A DNA stretch of 64,000 bases, from the NCBI RefSeq assembly GCF_000178155.2, contig NZ_ADKM02000062.1, positions 62,001 to 126,000 of the forward strand, in the 5' to 3' direction. Shown piece by piece: positions 1-7,376 of the stretch. Each line of letters starts with the position of its first letter. Within the stretch, counting starts at the first letter, position 1. The position numbers and the translations under genes are program-made. Origin of the DNA: Hominimerdicola alba 8. GTDB lineage: Bacteria > Bacillota > Clostridia > Oscillospirales > Ruminococcaceae. The notes beneath the pieces were generated by a model, which saw only the letters and a list, made by a program, of their open reading frames with translations, had not been told where the DNA came from and searched no databases.

Positions 1-508
1 TTATCTCGTAAGAACCGATAGCCGCAGGTGCTGCAACGACCTCACCCTCAGTGGGAGCCGTTTCGGGTGTTACAACAGGTGCGCCCTCGTTAACATAACC
101 CTCTACCAGCAGATCCGACTCAGTAACGATAGTTGGATCTACATAAACGTAAGGAGTGATCGGGTGGTTGGAATATGGCGAGATGGTGATATCAAGGTTT
201 GTGATCTCGTCGCTTGCCAGCAGGTCATCTATCTGCTGCGATGCTACCTGAGTTTCCTGGATATCGTAGAACGACTCAGTCATCTTTGTAACTTCGTTGT
301 ATGCCTCTTTGATCCTGTCAGGAAGACCTTCGTCCTCCTTGATCCTCTTCTTCAGGTCAGATCTGGTGGACTTTGCATTATCCAGCGCTGTCTGTGAATC
401 CTGAAGACCTTCTATCGCGGGCTTAATGAAAAACATTACACCAATTGCCCAAACAAAAATTACGATCAGTATAGTAAGTAAGATCCTATCACGATAATTC
501 AGCTTCAT
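1..508 (-). CDS. PilO-like type IV pilus assembly protein, 3' end cut by window edge
   Basis: The reading frame starts at an ATG (506-508) and stays open for 169 codons to the left edge. It has a short basic N-terminus, one hydrophobic segment (about residues 9-29, TILIVIFVWAIGVMFFI) and then a charged, probably coiled-coil stretch (about 35-75). This is the topology of PilO/GspM-type proteins, which form the periplasmic-side alignment complex with PilM and PilN in type IV pilus machines. The far end becomes Pro/Ala/Val-rich. It begins 3 bases after the stop of the pilM-pilN fusion, so it is translated from the same operon. Family assignment rests on topology and neighbours, not on a strong motif. 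Confidence 0.7.
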   Translation of the reverse strand, partial: MKLNYRDRILLTILIVIFVWAIGVMFFIKPAIEGLQDSQTALDNAKSTRSDLKKRIKEDEGLPDRIKEAYNEVTKMTESFYDIQETQVASQQIDDLLASDEITNLDITISPYSNHPITPYVYVDPTIVTESDLLVEGYVNEGAPVVTPETAPTEGEVVAAPAAIGSYEI

Positions 509-511
509 TTA

Positions 512-2023
512 TCATTCACCCTCTTCCATAAAATACAATACAAGATTGCTTATCTGAATAGTCTTATCCTCTTCCTTGACTTCTTCGTCACCCTTTGTCT
601 GAGGTTCAACTACTCTGTAATCATAGTAGTCAACATTGGCAACGAAATCAATAGCCTTGAGATCATCGACCAGTTTCTTGACTTCTTCTTTTTCCTTTAC
701 AGTAACGGGTGAGATCGTGTAAGCGCCGTTGTTCAGATCGAATGCGATATCGGTGTATGTAGCCTCATGCTTGTCGATAACTTCCTGTATCTTGTCGAAC
801 TTATCCTTTGTAAGCTGAGGAAGTGTGTCGATATCCAGCTGAACCGTCTTAACATAGTTCTTATATGTATTGATCATTTCCAGTCTGTTATGCAGTACCT
901 CGTTAGCCTTTACCTGCGCTTCGAGCTTAGCATTCTCAGCCTCGACCTTCTCGGTTTCCTTGTCGATGCCCGATGCTCTCAGCGAGATAAAGCCGTAAAC
1001 AGCCGCGATCAGTATCGCAGATGCCGCAGCCAGTATACCTGCTGTGGTAAGCATAGAACTTATACCCGAAGATGCTTCCTTGCTGGTAGTTCTGTCAACT
1101 TCGAGGAGGTTTATCCTCTCAGTCTGCTTGTTTCTTCTGTAGAGTGCGCCGATCGCATTTGCGAAAACAGTGAACTCAAAGTTCTCGTAGCCTGTTATCT
1201 GAGCGGGTGTACCAAGAACAGAAGCCTTGATATCCAGACCGTCCAGAGCATCAACTATCTTCATGTAATCATCTATGAAACCATAGAGGATAACGTTAGC
1301 CAGACCTGAGCCGCCTCTTGCCTTGTTGAACTGCTCCATTCTGAAGATGTTCTCGTTCAGAGCTTCGAGCACGTAATCATCTGCATCATATTCATCAGGC
1401 GAGATCGGTACGTATCTTGCGAAAGCCATCTGTCCGTTCTCGAACAGTGTCAGACCCAGGAAGTTGTTGTCCAGCTGGCAAACCAGCAGCGGCATCTTGT
1501 CGGCATTCGACTTATCAGCCAGAACTATTCTCGCGATGGAGTTACAGCCGATGTTAACGCTTCTCAGATTGATGTTCATAACAGCGAACAGCTTTCTGAA
1601 ACCTTCAACTATCGAACTCGGGCACGCAGTAGCCAGTACCTTTACCGCACCGGGATTATCTTCGCCTGCTTCACCTACAACAGTATATGAGATCGAATAC
1701 TCGTTGGATATACCCATTTCCTGACTCATGTGGTTCTGTACCATCTGCAGGAACTCGGCACCCTTAGCCTTAGGAACGATAAGTTCCTTGAATACGATAT
1801 TGCTGGACGAGAATGTTACGATAGCATCTCTGTCCATCATCTGCTCACTTCTCAGCTGAGTCAGCAGCAGTTCGGACAGACCCGAAAGCTGGATAACTTC
1901 ACCGTTAACGATCATGTCCTCAGGCACCATTACGGAAGTCGAGTTGTCGATGCGGATCTTGTTAGCTGTATTGTCACCTTTTACGATGTTGATCTGCCTA
2001 TCAGAAAAGTCAAATGATAGCAT
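512..2023 (-). CDS. PilM-PilN fusion, type IV pilus inner-membrane assembly protein
   Basis: 503 residues. About residues 1-310 look like PilM, the actin-fold cytoplasmic ATPase-like protein of type IV pili (MLSFDFSDRQINIVKG start, an EYSISYTVVGE region and a VLATACPSSIVEG strand). A single transmembrane helix follows near 322-346, then a coiled coil (about 350-410) and a small mixed domain ending in LVLYFMEEGE, which is the PilN layout. In most systems these are two genes, so one chain here would link the cytoplasmic ring to the alignment complex. A 95-base gap with a small GC hairpin separates it from pilC upstream; the RBS is a GAGGTGAAGG-like sequence. The PilN half is assigned from topology. 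Confidence 0.72.
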   Translation of the reverse strand: MLSFDFSDRQINIVKGDNTANKIRIDNSTSVMVPEDMIVNGEVIQLSGLSELLLTQLRSEQMMDRDAIVTFSSSNIVFKELIVPKAKGAEFLQMVQNHMSQEMGISNEYSISYTVVGEAGEDNPGAVKVLATACPSSIVEGFRKLFAVMNINLRSVNIGCNSIARIVLADKSNADKMPLLVCQLDNNFLGLTLFENGQMAFARYVPISPDEYDADDYVLEALNENIFRMEQFNKARGGSGLANVILYGFIDDYMKIVDALDGLDIKASVLGTPAQITGYENFEFTVFANAIGALYRRNKQTERINLLEVDRTTSKEASSGISSMLTTAGILAAASAILIAAVYGFISLRASGIDKETEKVEAENAKLEAQVKANEVLHNRLEMINTYKNYVKTVQLDIDTLPQLTKDKFDKIQEVIDKHEATYTDIAFDLNNGAYTISPVTVKEKEEVKKLVDDLKAIDFVANVDYYDYRVVEPQTKGDEEVKEEDKTIQISNLVLYFMEEGE

Positions 2024-2118
2024 TTATTCCTTCACCTCAATATAAAAATTTTTACGATTTATCTCCGCCCTTTTCAGGACGGTAATTATATACGCGAGGC
2101 TTGAAGCCCCGACGTACA

Positions 2119-3315
2119 TTATTCCTTTTCCATTTCTGCAATACCACCGTAAAGCATCGGGAATATAGCGGCAAGTACAAGACCTATGCCGACACCAAGG
2201 ATAATGATCATAAGAGGTTCCATCAGACCGACCAGTCTTGTAACGGCTGCGTCTGCTTCTTCCTCGTAGAAGTCCGCGGTCTTTTCGAGTATGTCGTCCA
2301 GCGCGCCCGACTCTTCACCGACATAGATGATCGAGCAGAACATGCCCTCGAATATCTCAGTCTTTGAAAGTGCGGTCGAAACGGGAGAACCCTGCTTGAC
2401 CTCGTCAACTACCTGAAGGAACATCTTATCGATATACGTATTGTTAAGTATCCTCGAGGATCTTTCAAGGCAGTCTACCATCGGTATACCGCTGGAGTAA
2501 AGGGACGAAAGTGTTCTTGAGAAACGGCCTTCGGCTATCTTTACCATCAGAGGACCTACCAGAGGCATCTTGATCTTCATGTAATCGAATTTCAGTTTTA
2601 CCGACTCTACCTTCATCGCGTATGTCCATGCAAGCACCAGCACAACTACACCTATCAGCAGTGCATACCACTTCTTGATCACGAAATCACTGAAACCGAA
2701 CAGAGCCTTCTGCAAAACGTTCAAGTTGTCTTCCGGCATCATACTCCTGAATATAGGCAGTATGAAAACGCTCATCGCAAGTACCAGAACGATTACCAGT
2801 ACCAGCAGAACGCAAGGGTAGATCATAGCACCCTTGACCTTGTTGTTCAGCTTGTTGCTGTTTGCATAGTACTCCTGCAATCTCTTCATGGTAACATCGA
2901 GCGAACCTGAGATCTCGCCCGCATCTACCATCGAGATGAAGAAGTCGGGGAAGCAGCCTCGCTTTGCCTCCAGCGCACCCGAAAAGCTCTCGCCCTTCTG
3001 TACGTCTTCGTAGACATCTCTCCAGACTGCCTTAGCGCCCTTGTTCTCTTCCTCTTTATAAAGGATATCGAGCGCCTTGACTATCGTCAGACCTGACGAC
3101 ATCATTGCCGACAGCTGTCTGCAGCAGTATGCCAGTTCAGCCGTCTTGAACTTATGGGCAGTTTTTTTGCCGCCGCCCAAAGCCTCGTTATAGCTTACAC
3201 AGAACAATCCCTGCTCATAGATCTTGTCAAGCAGTTCCTGCTCATTTTCAGCCTCGTAGGTACCTTTTATGGTCTTGCCCGTGGTATCCTTAGCGACGTA
3301 GCTATAATTCTTCAT
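2119..3315 (-). CDS. pilC: Type IV pilus inner-membrane platform protein PilC (GspF family)
   Basis: 398 residues, the normal length for PilC/GspF. It opens with MKNYSYVAKDTTGKTIKGTYEA, the typical GspF N-terminus, and has two repeated GspF domains (about 65-190 and 265-390), each with the characteristic GExSG-type motif (GEISGSLDVTM and GEESGALDDIL). Transmembrane helices lie near 165-190, 215-235 and 365-392. The protein sits in the membrane and couples the assembly ATPase to pilin insertion. It is the first gene after a strong promoter (3423-3451) and has a GGAGG ribosome site 9 bases before ATG. No pilB/pilT ATPase is seen in this window; it may lie past the left edge or elsewhere. Confidence 0.92.
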   Translation of the reverse strand: MKNYSYVAKDTTGKTIKGTYEAENEQELLDKIYEQGLFCVSYNEALGGGKKTAHKFKTAELAYCCRQLSAMMSSGLTIVKALDILYKEEENKGAKAVWRDVYEDVQKGESFSGALEAKRGCFPDFFISMVDAGEISGSLDVTMKRLQEYYANSNKLNNKVKGAMIYPCVLLVLVIVLVLAMSVFILPIFRSMMPEDNLNVLQKALFGFSDFVIKKWYALLIGVVVLVLAWTYAMKVESVKLKFDYMKIKMPLVGPLMVKIAEGRFSRTLSSLYSSGIPMVDCLERSSRILNNTYIDKMFLQVVDEVKQGSPVSTALSKTEIFEGMFCSIIYVGEESGALDDILEKTADFYEEEADAAVTRLVGLMEPLMIIILGVGIGLVLAAIFPMLYGGIAEMEKE

Positions 3316-3422
3316 ATTTGTAGATACACCTCCACCATTTTAATGCTTCACAGCCCATGCCGTCTGACTCTTCGATGCACCAAAACACATCAAGGCATAA
3401 AACCACAAAACATATTTTTATC

Positions 3423-3451
3423 ATTATATCATTTTTTTGATTTTTTTACAA
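3423..3451 (-). promoter_or_regulatory. Sigma-A-type promoter of the pilus operon
   Basis: On the minus strand, TTGTAA, 17 bases, TATAAT, in an A-rich spacer. It lies about 110 bases upstream of pilC, leaving an untranslated leader of about 100 bases. The rest of the 3316-3597 gap is AT-rich with no other recognisable feature. Confidence 0.7.
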
Positions 3452-3597
3452 GACTTAATGCCAATTTTTTTGTAATTTTATTCACAAAATACTAATGATT
3501 TTTTTAGTCAGTTCTTACTATAAAGATAGCTGATTTAACATTTTTACAAAAAATTAAGCAGCACCGGGATTTTTTTTGTACCCGTTGACATAAACTG

Positions 3598-4221
3598 TTA
3601 CCCGTCATTCTCAGCGGGGTCATTTTCATCATCATAAATACCGTTCTCTTCGCTTTCAGCCGCAGCCGAACGACCGCCGCCCGAAAGCAGTACAGGGTGC
3701 TTTTTGACATATATCTTGTAGGACGCCACATAAGTCACCAGTGCAGTGCCGAGCAGTACTATTATCGACCCCAGCACCCCTATCAGATAATTCCCGCCGC
3801 AGACTTCCGTCACCCATTTTGCGGGATAATAGAGCACCATGTAGAAGACTTCACCCTTGCCCTCAGCGTGGAAAGAATCGCGGAAGATAGCGGGGATGAA
3901 GTAAAACATGCCTATCAGTATCAGCACCGTCAGTATGGTCGTCATGCTCCACTCTTCATAAGCTGTATGCTTTCGCGCATCGTCAAAGAACACCCATATC
4001 AGGAACAGGCATATCACCACTGTTCCTATAACGGATTCCACATTCGGCTGTGTCAGGAAGTTCTTCACCCCGACCATCGAATAGGGCAGGAATGTCACCA
4101 GCGACGGGAACAATACCGCCCCCGTGAACGCCCCGAACAGCACCAGCGCCAGCAACAGACCAAGTCTTGCCAGAGTATAGCCGACTATGAAACGCAGCCA
4201 GTCATAGCTTTCGCTGCCCAT
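3598..4221 (-). CDS. Hypothetical multi-pass membrane protein
   Basis: 207 residues. Hydrophobic segments near 10-35, 65-80, 92-112 and 140-165 suggest four transmembrane helices. The C-terminus (about 175-207) is hydrophilic, with a small Gly/Ala/Ser stretch and an acidic end (DDENDPAENDG). No enzymatic motif is visible and I do not recognise the family. It stands alone between recG and the pilus operon, on the same strand as both. The start codon ATG is followed by GSESYDW; no strong RBS was identified. Confidence 0.6.
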   Translation of the reverse strand: MGSESYDWLRFIVGYTLARLGLLLALVLFGAFTGAVLFPSLVTFLPYSMVGVKNFLTQPNVESVIGTVVICLFLIWVFFDDARKHTAYEEWSMTTILTVLILIGMFYFIPAIFRDSFHAEGKGEVFYMVLYYPAKWVTEVCGGNYLIGVLGSIIVLLGTALVTYVASYKIYVKKHPVLLSGGGRSAAAESEENGIYDDENDPAENDG

Positions 4222-4302
4222 GTCTATCAGCCTCCCGAATGTAAAGTATCGGCACTTTACTTTTCACCGTACTTACACAAACTTTTATTTATTTTATACA
4301 AA

Positions 4303-6339
4303 TCAGTCGTTTGAAACATTTTGTTCAAAAAGATGCTCAACAAGCTCCTTAAGACCACTGTTCTGCGGGGTGTCCAGCTGCGGGTCTTTATCGAGTATCA
4401 CCTTAGCCGCCGCCTGCGCCTTTACCAGAACATCCATGTTCTGCGACATATCAGCTATCTTCATCTTCGGCAGACCATGCTGCCTGCTGCCGAAGAAATC
4501 ACCGGGACCCCTCAGTTTCAGGTCTTCCTGCGATATTTCAAAACCGTCATGGCTCTTTGAAAGTATCTTTAGCCGCTGAACGACTTCCTCAGTCGGGTTA
4601 TCGGTTATCAGTATGCAGCTCGACTTGAACTGCCCTCTGCCCACACGCCCGCGCAGCTGATGCAGCTGCGAAAGCCCGAACCTGTCCGCATTTTCGATGA
4701 CCATTATCGCCGCATTCGGCACATCTACCCCGACCTCGACAACAGTTGTCGAAACCAGCAGGTCAAGTTCATGTTCCTTGAACTGCTTCATGACCTTTTC
4801 CTTTTTGTCGGGTGCGAGCCTGCCATGCAGCAGACCCACACGGTAGTCCTTGAAAAAGCCCTCCGAAAGATTTTTCGCGTAGCTTTTGACATCTTGCAGG
4901 TCAGCCGCACTTTCCTCTATCATCGGGCAGACTATATAACCCTGCCTGCCTTCATCGAGATGCTGTTTCACATACCCGAAAGCCCTCTCCCTCAGCTTGC
5001 CCGTGACCGCGTAAGTTTCAACAGGCTGTCTGCCTTTGGGAAGTTCTTTCAGCACCGATATATCCAGATCACCGTATATCATCAGCGCCAGCGTTCTCGG
5101 TATTGGCGTTGCCGACATTACCAGCTTGTGGGGATTATCCCCCTTGCCCGCCAGCATCGCACGCTGTCCCACACCGAAGCGGTGCTGTTCGTCTGTTATG
5201 ACCAGCCCCAGCTTTTTGAAAGTTGTGCTTGCCTGCACCAGTGCGTGCGTACCTACCACCACCGAGTACTCCCCTGCCGCGATGCCCGCCTTGACCTTTT
5301 CCTTCTTTTTGGCGGTCATCGAGCCTGTCAGCAGTACGACTTTCACGCCCAGCGGTTCAAGAAATCCGCACAGCGTTTCATAATGCTGTGCCGCCAGTAT
5401 CTCGGTGGGAGCCATCAGCGCAGTCTGACAGCCGTTCTTGTAAGCGAAGAACGCCGCGCCCGCCGCCACAGCCGTCTTGCCCGAACCCACATCGCCCTGG
5501 ATAAGGCGGTTCATCGGGAAATTCTTCTGCATATCGGCTATGCAGTCATTTATCGCATTTTTCTGACCATCGGTCAGTTCAAAGGGCAGACCGCTGTAAT
5601 ATTCATCGATGCTCTCGCCCGTCATCACACAGCCCGCATGTTCTCGGCACCTGCTCTTCATCATCAGCATACCCAGCGCCAGCGTCAGCAGTTCGTCAAA
5701 CACCAGCCTGTCTTTCGCCATTTCGAGGGTGTGCATATCTGTGGGAAAATGAATGTTCTGCATCGCGAAGCCCAGCGAACAAAGTTCGTTCTCACGCAGT
5801 ATCTCAGCGGGAACAGGCTCATATATCTGCGCCCCCAGTGAAGTCAGTGCCGCATGCACGTTCTGCCGCAGAAGATTTTGCGTGATGCCCTCAGTCAGCC
5901 TGTAAACGGGCTGAACGGGGTCAGTCCCCTCAGCGGGGTATATCTGCGGGGAATTTATCTCGCGCCGTATCAGGTTGCCCGTCAGCTTGCCGACCAGAAA
6001 ATACTCCCGCTCGACTTCCAGCGATTTAAAAAGGTAGCCCGCGTTGTAAATGACTATCGTGAGATCGGCAGTATCATCGGTGAATACCGCCTTGTACACC
6101 GACAGCCCCCGCCTTATGGGAGCTTCGGGCAATTTGCGCACCACCCGCCCTTTCAGCACCACCGTTTCGTTCAGCGGCGCATCGCGAATGGTCTGCGGCG
6201 AATTCAGGTCGATGTAATAACGCGGGAAATGATACAGCAGGTCATAGACGGTCTTCACGCCCATATTCTCGTAAAGCTCGCTTTTCTTCGGACCCACGCC
6301 CGAAAGGTACATCACGGGCTTTGCAAGCTCCTTAATCAT
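4303..6339 (-). CDS. recG: ATP-dependent DNA helicase RecG
   Basis: About 678 residues, the usual RecG length. The N-terminus has the GVGPKKSELYENMG helix-hairpin motif and the wedge/OB domain (about 50-150). The SF2 helicase core follows, with Walker A GDVGSGKT (about 285), the DEQH box VITDEQHRFG (about 390), SATPIPRTLALMIYGDLD (motif III region), and motifs V/VI DVPNAAIMVIENADRFGLSQ and QLRGRVGRG. RecG branch-migrates replication forks and Holliday junctions in the cytoplasm. I chose the ATG at 6339; an in-frame GTG at 6348 is possible. Its own promoter lies just upstream, leaving a very short leader. Confidence 0.95.
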   Translation of the reverse strand: MIKELAKPVMYLSGVGPKKSELYENMGVKTVYDLLYHFPRYYIDLNSPQTIRDAPLNETVVLKGRVVRKLPEAPIRRGLSVYKAVFTDDTADLTIVIYNAGYLFKSLEVEREYFLVGKLTGNLIRREINSPQIYPAEGTDPVQPVYRLTEGITQNLLRQNVHAALTSLGAQIYEPVPAEILRENELCSLGFAMQNIHFPTDMHTLEMAKDRLVFDELLTLALGMLMMKSRCREHAGCVMTGESIDEYYSGLPFELTDGQKNAINDCIADMQKNFPMNRLIQGDVGSGKTAVAAGAAFFAYKNGCQTALMAPTEILAAQHYETLCGFLEPLGVKVVLLTGSMTAKKKEKVKAGIAAGEYSVVVGTHALVQASTTFKKLGLVITDEQHRFGVGQRAMLAGKGDNPHKLVMSATPIPRTLALMIYGDLDISVLKELPKGRQPVETYAVTGKLRERAFGYVKQHLDEGRQGYIVCPMIEESAADLQDVKSYAKNLSEGFFKDYRVGLLHGRLAPDKKEKVMKQFKEHELDLLVSTTVVEVGVDVPNAAIMVIENADRFGLSQLHQLRGRVGRGQFKSSCILITDNPTEEVVQRLKILSKSHDGFEISQEDLKLRGPGDFFGSRQHGLPKMKIADMSQNMDVLVKAQAAAKVILDKDPQLDTPQNSGLKELVEHLFEQNVSND

Positions 6340-6373
6340 TCCCGACACCGCCTTGTCATACTTCTTCGTTTAT

Positions 6374-6402
6374 ATTATAACACATCTTCACAAAAATTGC
6401 AA
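6374..6402 (-). promoter_or_regulatory. Promoter of recG
   Basis: Minus strand TTGCAA, 17 bases, TATAAT. The -10 box is only about 30 bases from the recG start codon. Confidence 0.65.
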
Positions 6403-6452
6403 GGGGGTTGGCGATGTTTTTTGTGATTAGTCCCTAAAACCCATAATAAAAA

Positions 6453-6480
6453 AAGAGAGCAGAACACATTCGGCTCTCTT
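6453..6480 (-). terminator. Intrinsic terminator reading toward recG
   Basis: Stem AAGAGAGC / GCTCTCTT with a 12-base loop. Read on the minus strand it is followed by seven T, so it would stop minus-strand transcripts just before the recG promoter. The only gene immediately beyond it runs the other way, so it probably blocks antisense or read-through RNA. Confidence 0.6.
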
Positions 6481-6574
6481 AAATGGTATCTTTTTCCTTT
6501 TAATAGTTCACGGATTTATTTTTTTAACGACAATGTGCATAAAAAAAGCCTAATACATTTAAATAGTTTTCCAA

Positions 6575-6603
6575 TTGAAATCAATAATATATTATGGTAA
6601 AAT
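6575..6603 (+). promoter_or_regulatory. Promoter of the EcsC-family gene
   Basis: TTGAAA, 17 bases, TAAAAT, 22 bases before the start codon. Confidence 0.6.
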
Positions 6604-6624
6604 TTTAATAAGGAGGTGTACCTT

Positions 6625-7326
6625 ATGTCAACAAATGAAACAAAAACCAAAATTTCCCACGATGACATAATGAAAATGCTTGATTCCTGTTACGGAAAGT
6701 GCATTAAAGGAATCCCTAAAGCTAGCAAACCTGTTGAAGAAATGGCTGATGACTATTTGCGAAAACACGGTTCACCGGACATAGCATGTAAAGCCATGCT
6801 AAAGAATCAAATTGCCAAATGCACCACTTCAGGTTTTTTATCAGGTTTTGGTGGTGCAATAATGTTGCCAGTAACTATTCCTGCTAACGTTGGTAGTGTT
6901 ATTTATTTTCAGATGCGAATGATCGCATGCACCGCTTACATCGGTGGTTATGATCTTAATTGTGACCAGACTCAGACATTTGTTTACGCTTGTCTGGCTG
7001 GTGTCAGCGTTAACCAACTTGTCAAGCAGGCTGGTATTAAATTCGGGACAAAAATGGCAACTAGCCTTGTTAAAAAGATTCCCGGCAAAACTCTTACTAA
7101 AATCAATCAGAAAGTCGGATTTAGATTTTTGACTAAATTTGGTTCAAAAGGCATTGTAAATCTCGGCAAACTAATTCCCGGCGTCGGCGCTATTATAGGC
7201 GGCGGTCTTGATTGTGCGGAAACAACAATCATTTCAAACAGAGCCTATAAATGGTTTATAGAAGGAGATTTTTCTGGTAGTGATGATGAGCCGGAGGAAA
7301 AAGATATTATTGATTTAGAGATATAA
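6625..7326 (+). CDS. EcsC-family protein
   Basis: 233 residues from the ATG at 6625, which has a consensus AAGGAGGTG site 7 bases before it; an upstream in-frame GTG lies inside that site and cannot be the start. The middle carries the EcsC-type pattern: a glycine-rich hydrophobic run (GFLSGFGGAIMLPVTIPANV, about 73-92) and IPGVGAIIGGGLDCAET near 188-204. The N-terminus is charged and the C-terminus acidic. EcsC proteins are named after the third gene of the B. subtilis ecs operon; their biochemical role is poorly known. Here it is a single-gene unit with its own promoter and terminator. Its codons are clearly more AT-rich than its neighbours, suggesting recent transfer. Confidence 0.75.
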   Translation: MSTNETKTKISHDDIMKMLDSCYGKCIKGIPKASKPVEEMADDYLRKHGSPDIACKAMLKNQIAKCTTSGFLSGFGGAIMLPVTIPANVGSVIYFQMRMIACTAYIGGYDLNCDQTQTFVYACLAGVSVNQLVKQAGIKFGTKMATSLVKKIPGKTLTKINQKVGFRFLTKFGSKGIVNLGKLIPGVGAIIGGGLDCAETTIISNRAYKWFIEGDFSGSDDEPEEKDIIDLEI

Positions 7327-7330
7327 CAAA

Positions 7331-7358
7331 AAAGACCGCCCCTCACAGGACGGTCTTT
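7331..7358. terminator. Bidirectional terminator between EcsC gene and cellobiose phosphorylase
   Basis: Perfect 8-bp stem AAAGACCG / CGGTCTTT with a 12-base loop, T-rich on both outgoing sides. It serves the two converging genes. Confidence 0.85.
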
Positions 7359-7376
7359 CTTATTTCTATAAATCTA

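Noticed and set aside
2024-2118. c-di-GMP riboswitch between pilC and the pilM-pilN gene
   Set aside because: Only one small hairpin is present; the two-helix GEMM core with its conserved GCA/GGGCA elements is absent.
4660-5841. 393-residue plus-strand frame
   Set aside because: Antisense shadow of recG; composition rich in His, Arg and Gln and no recognisable fold.
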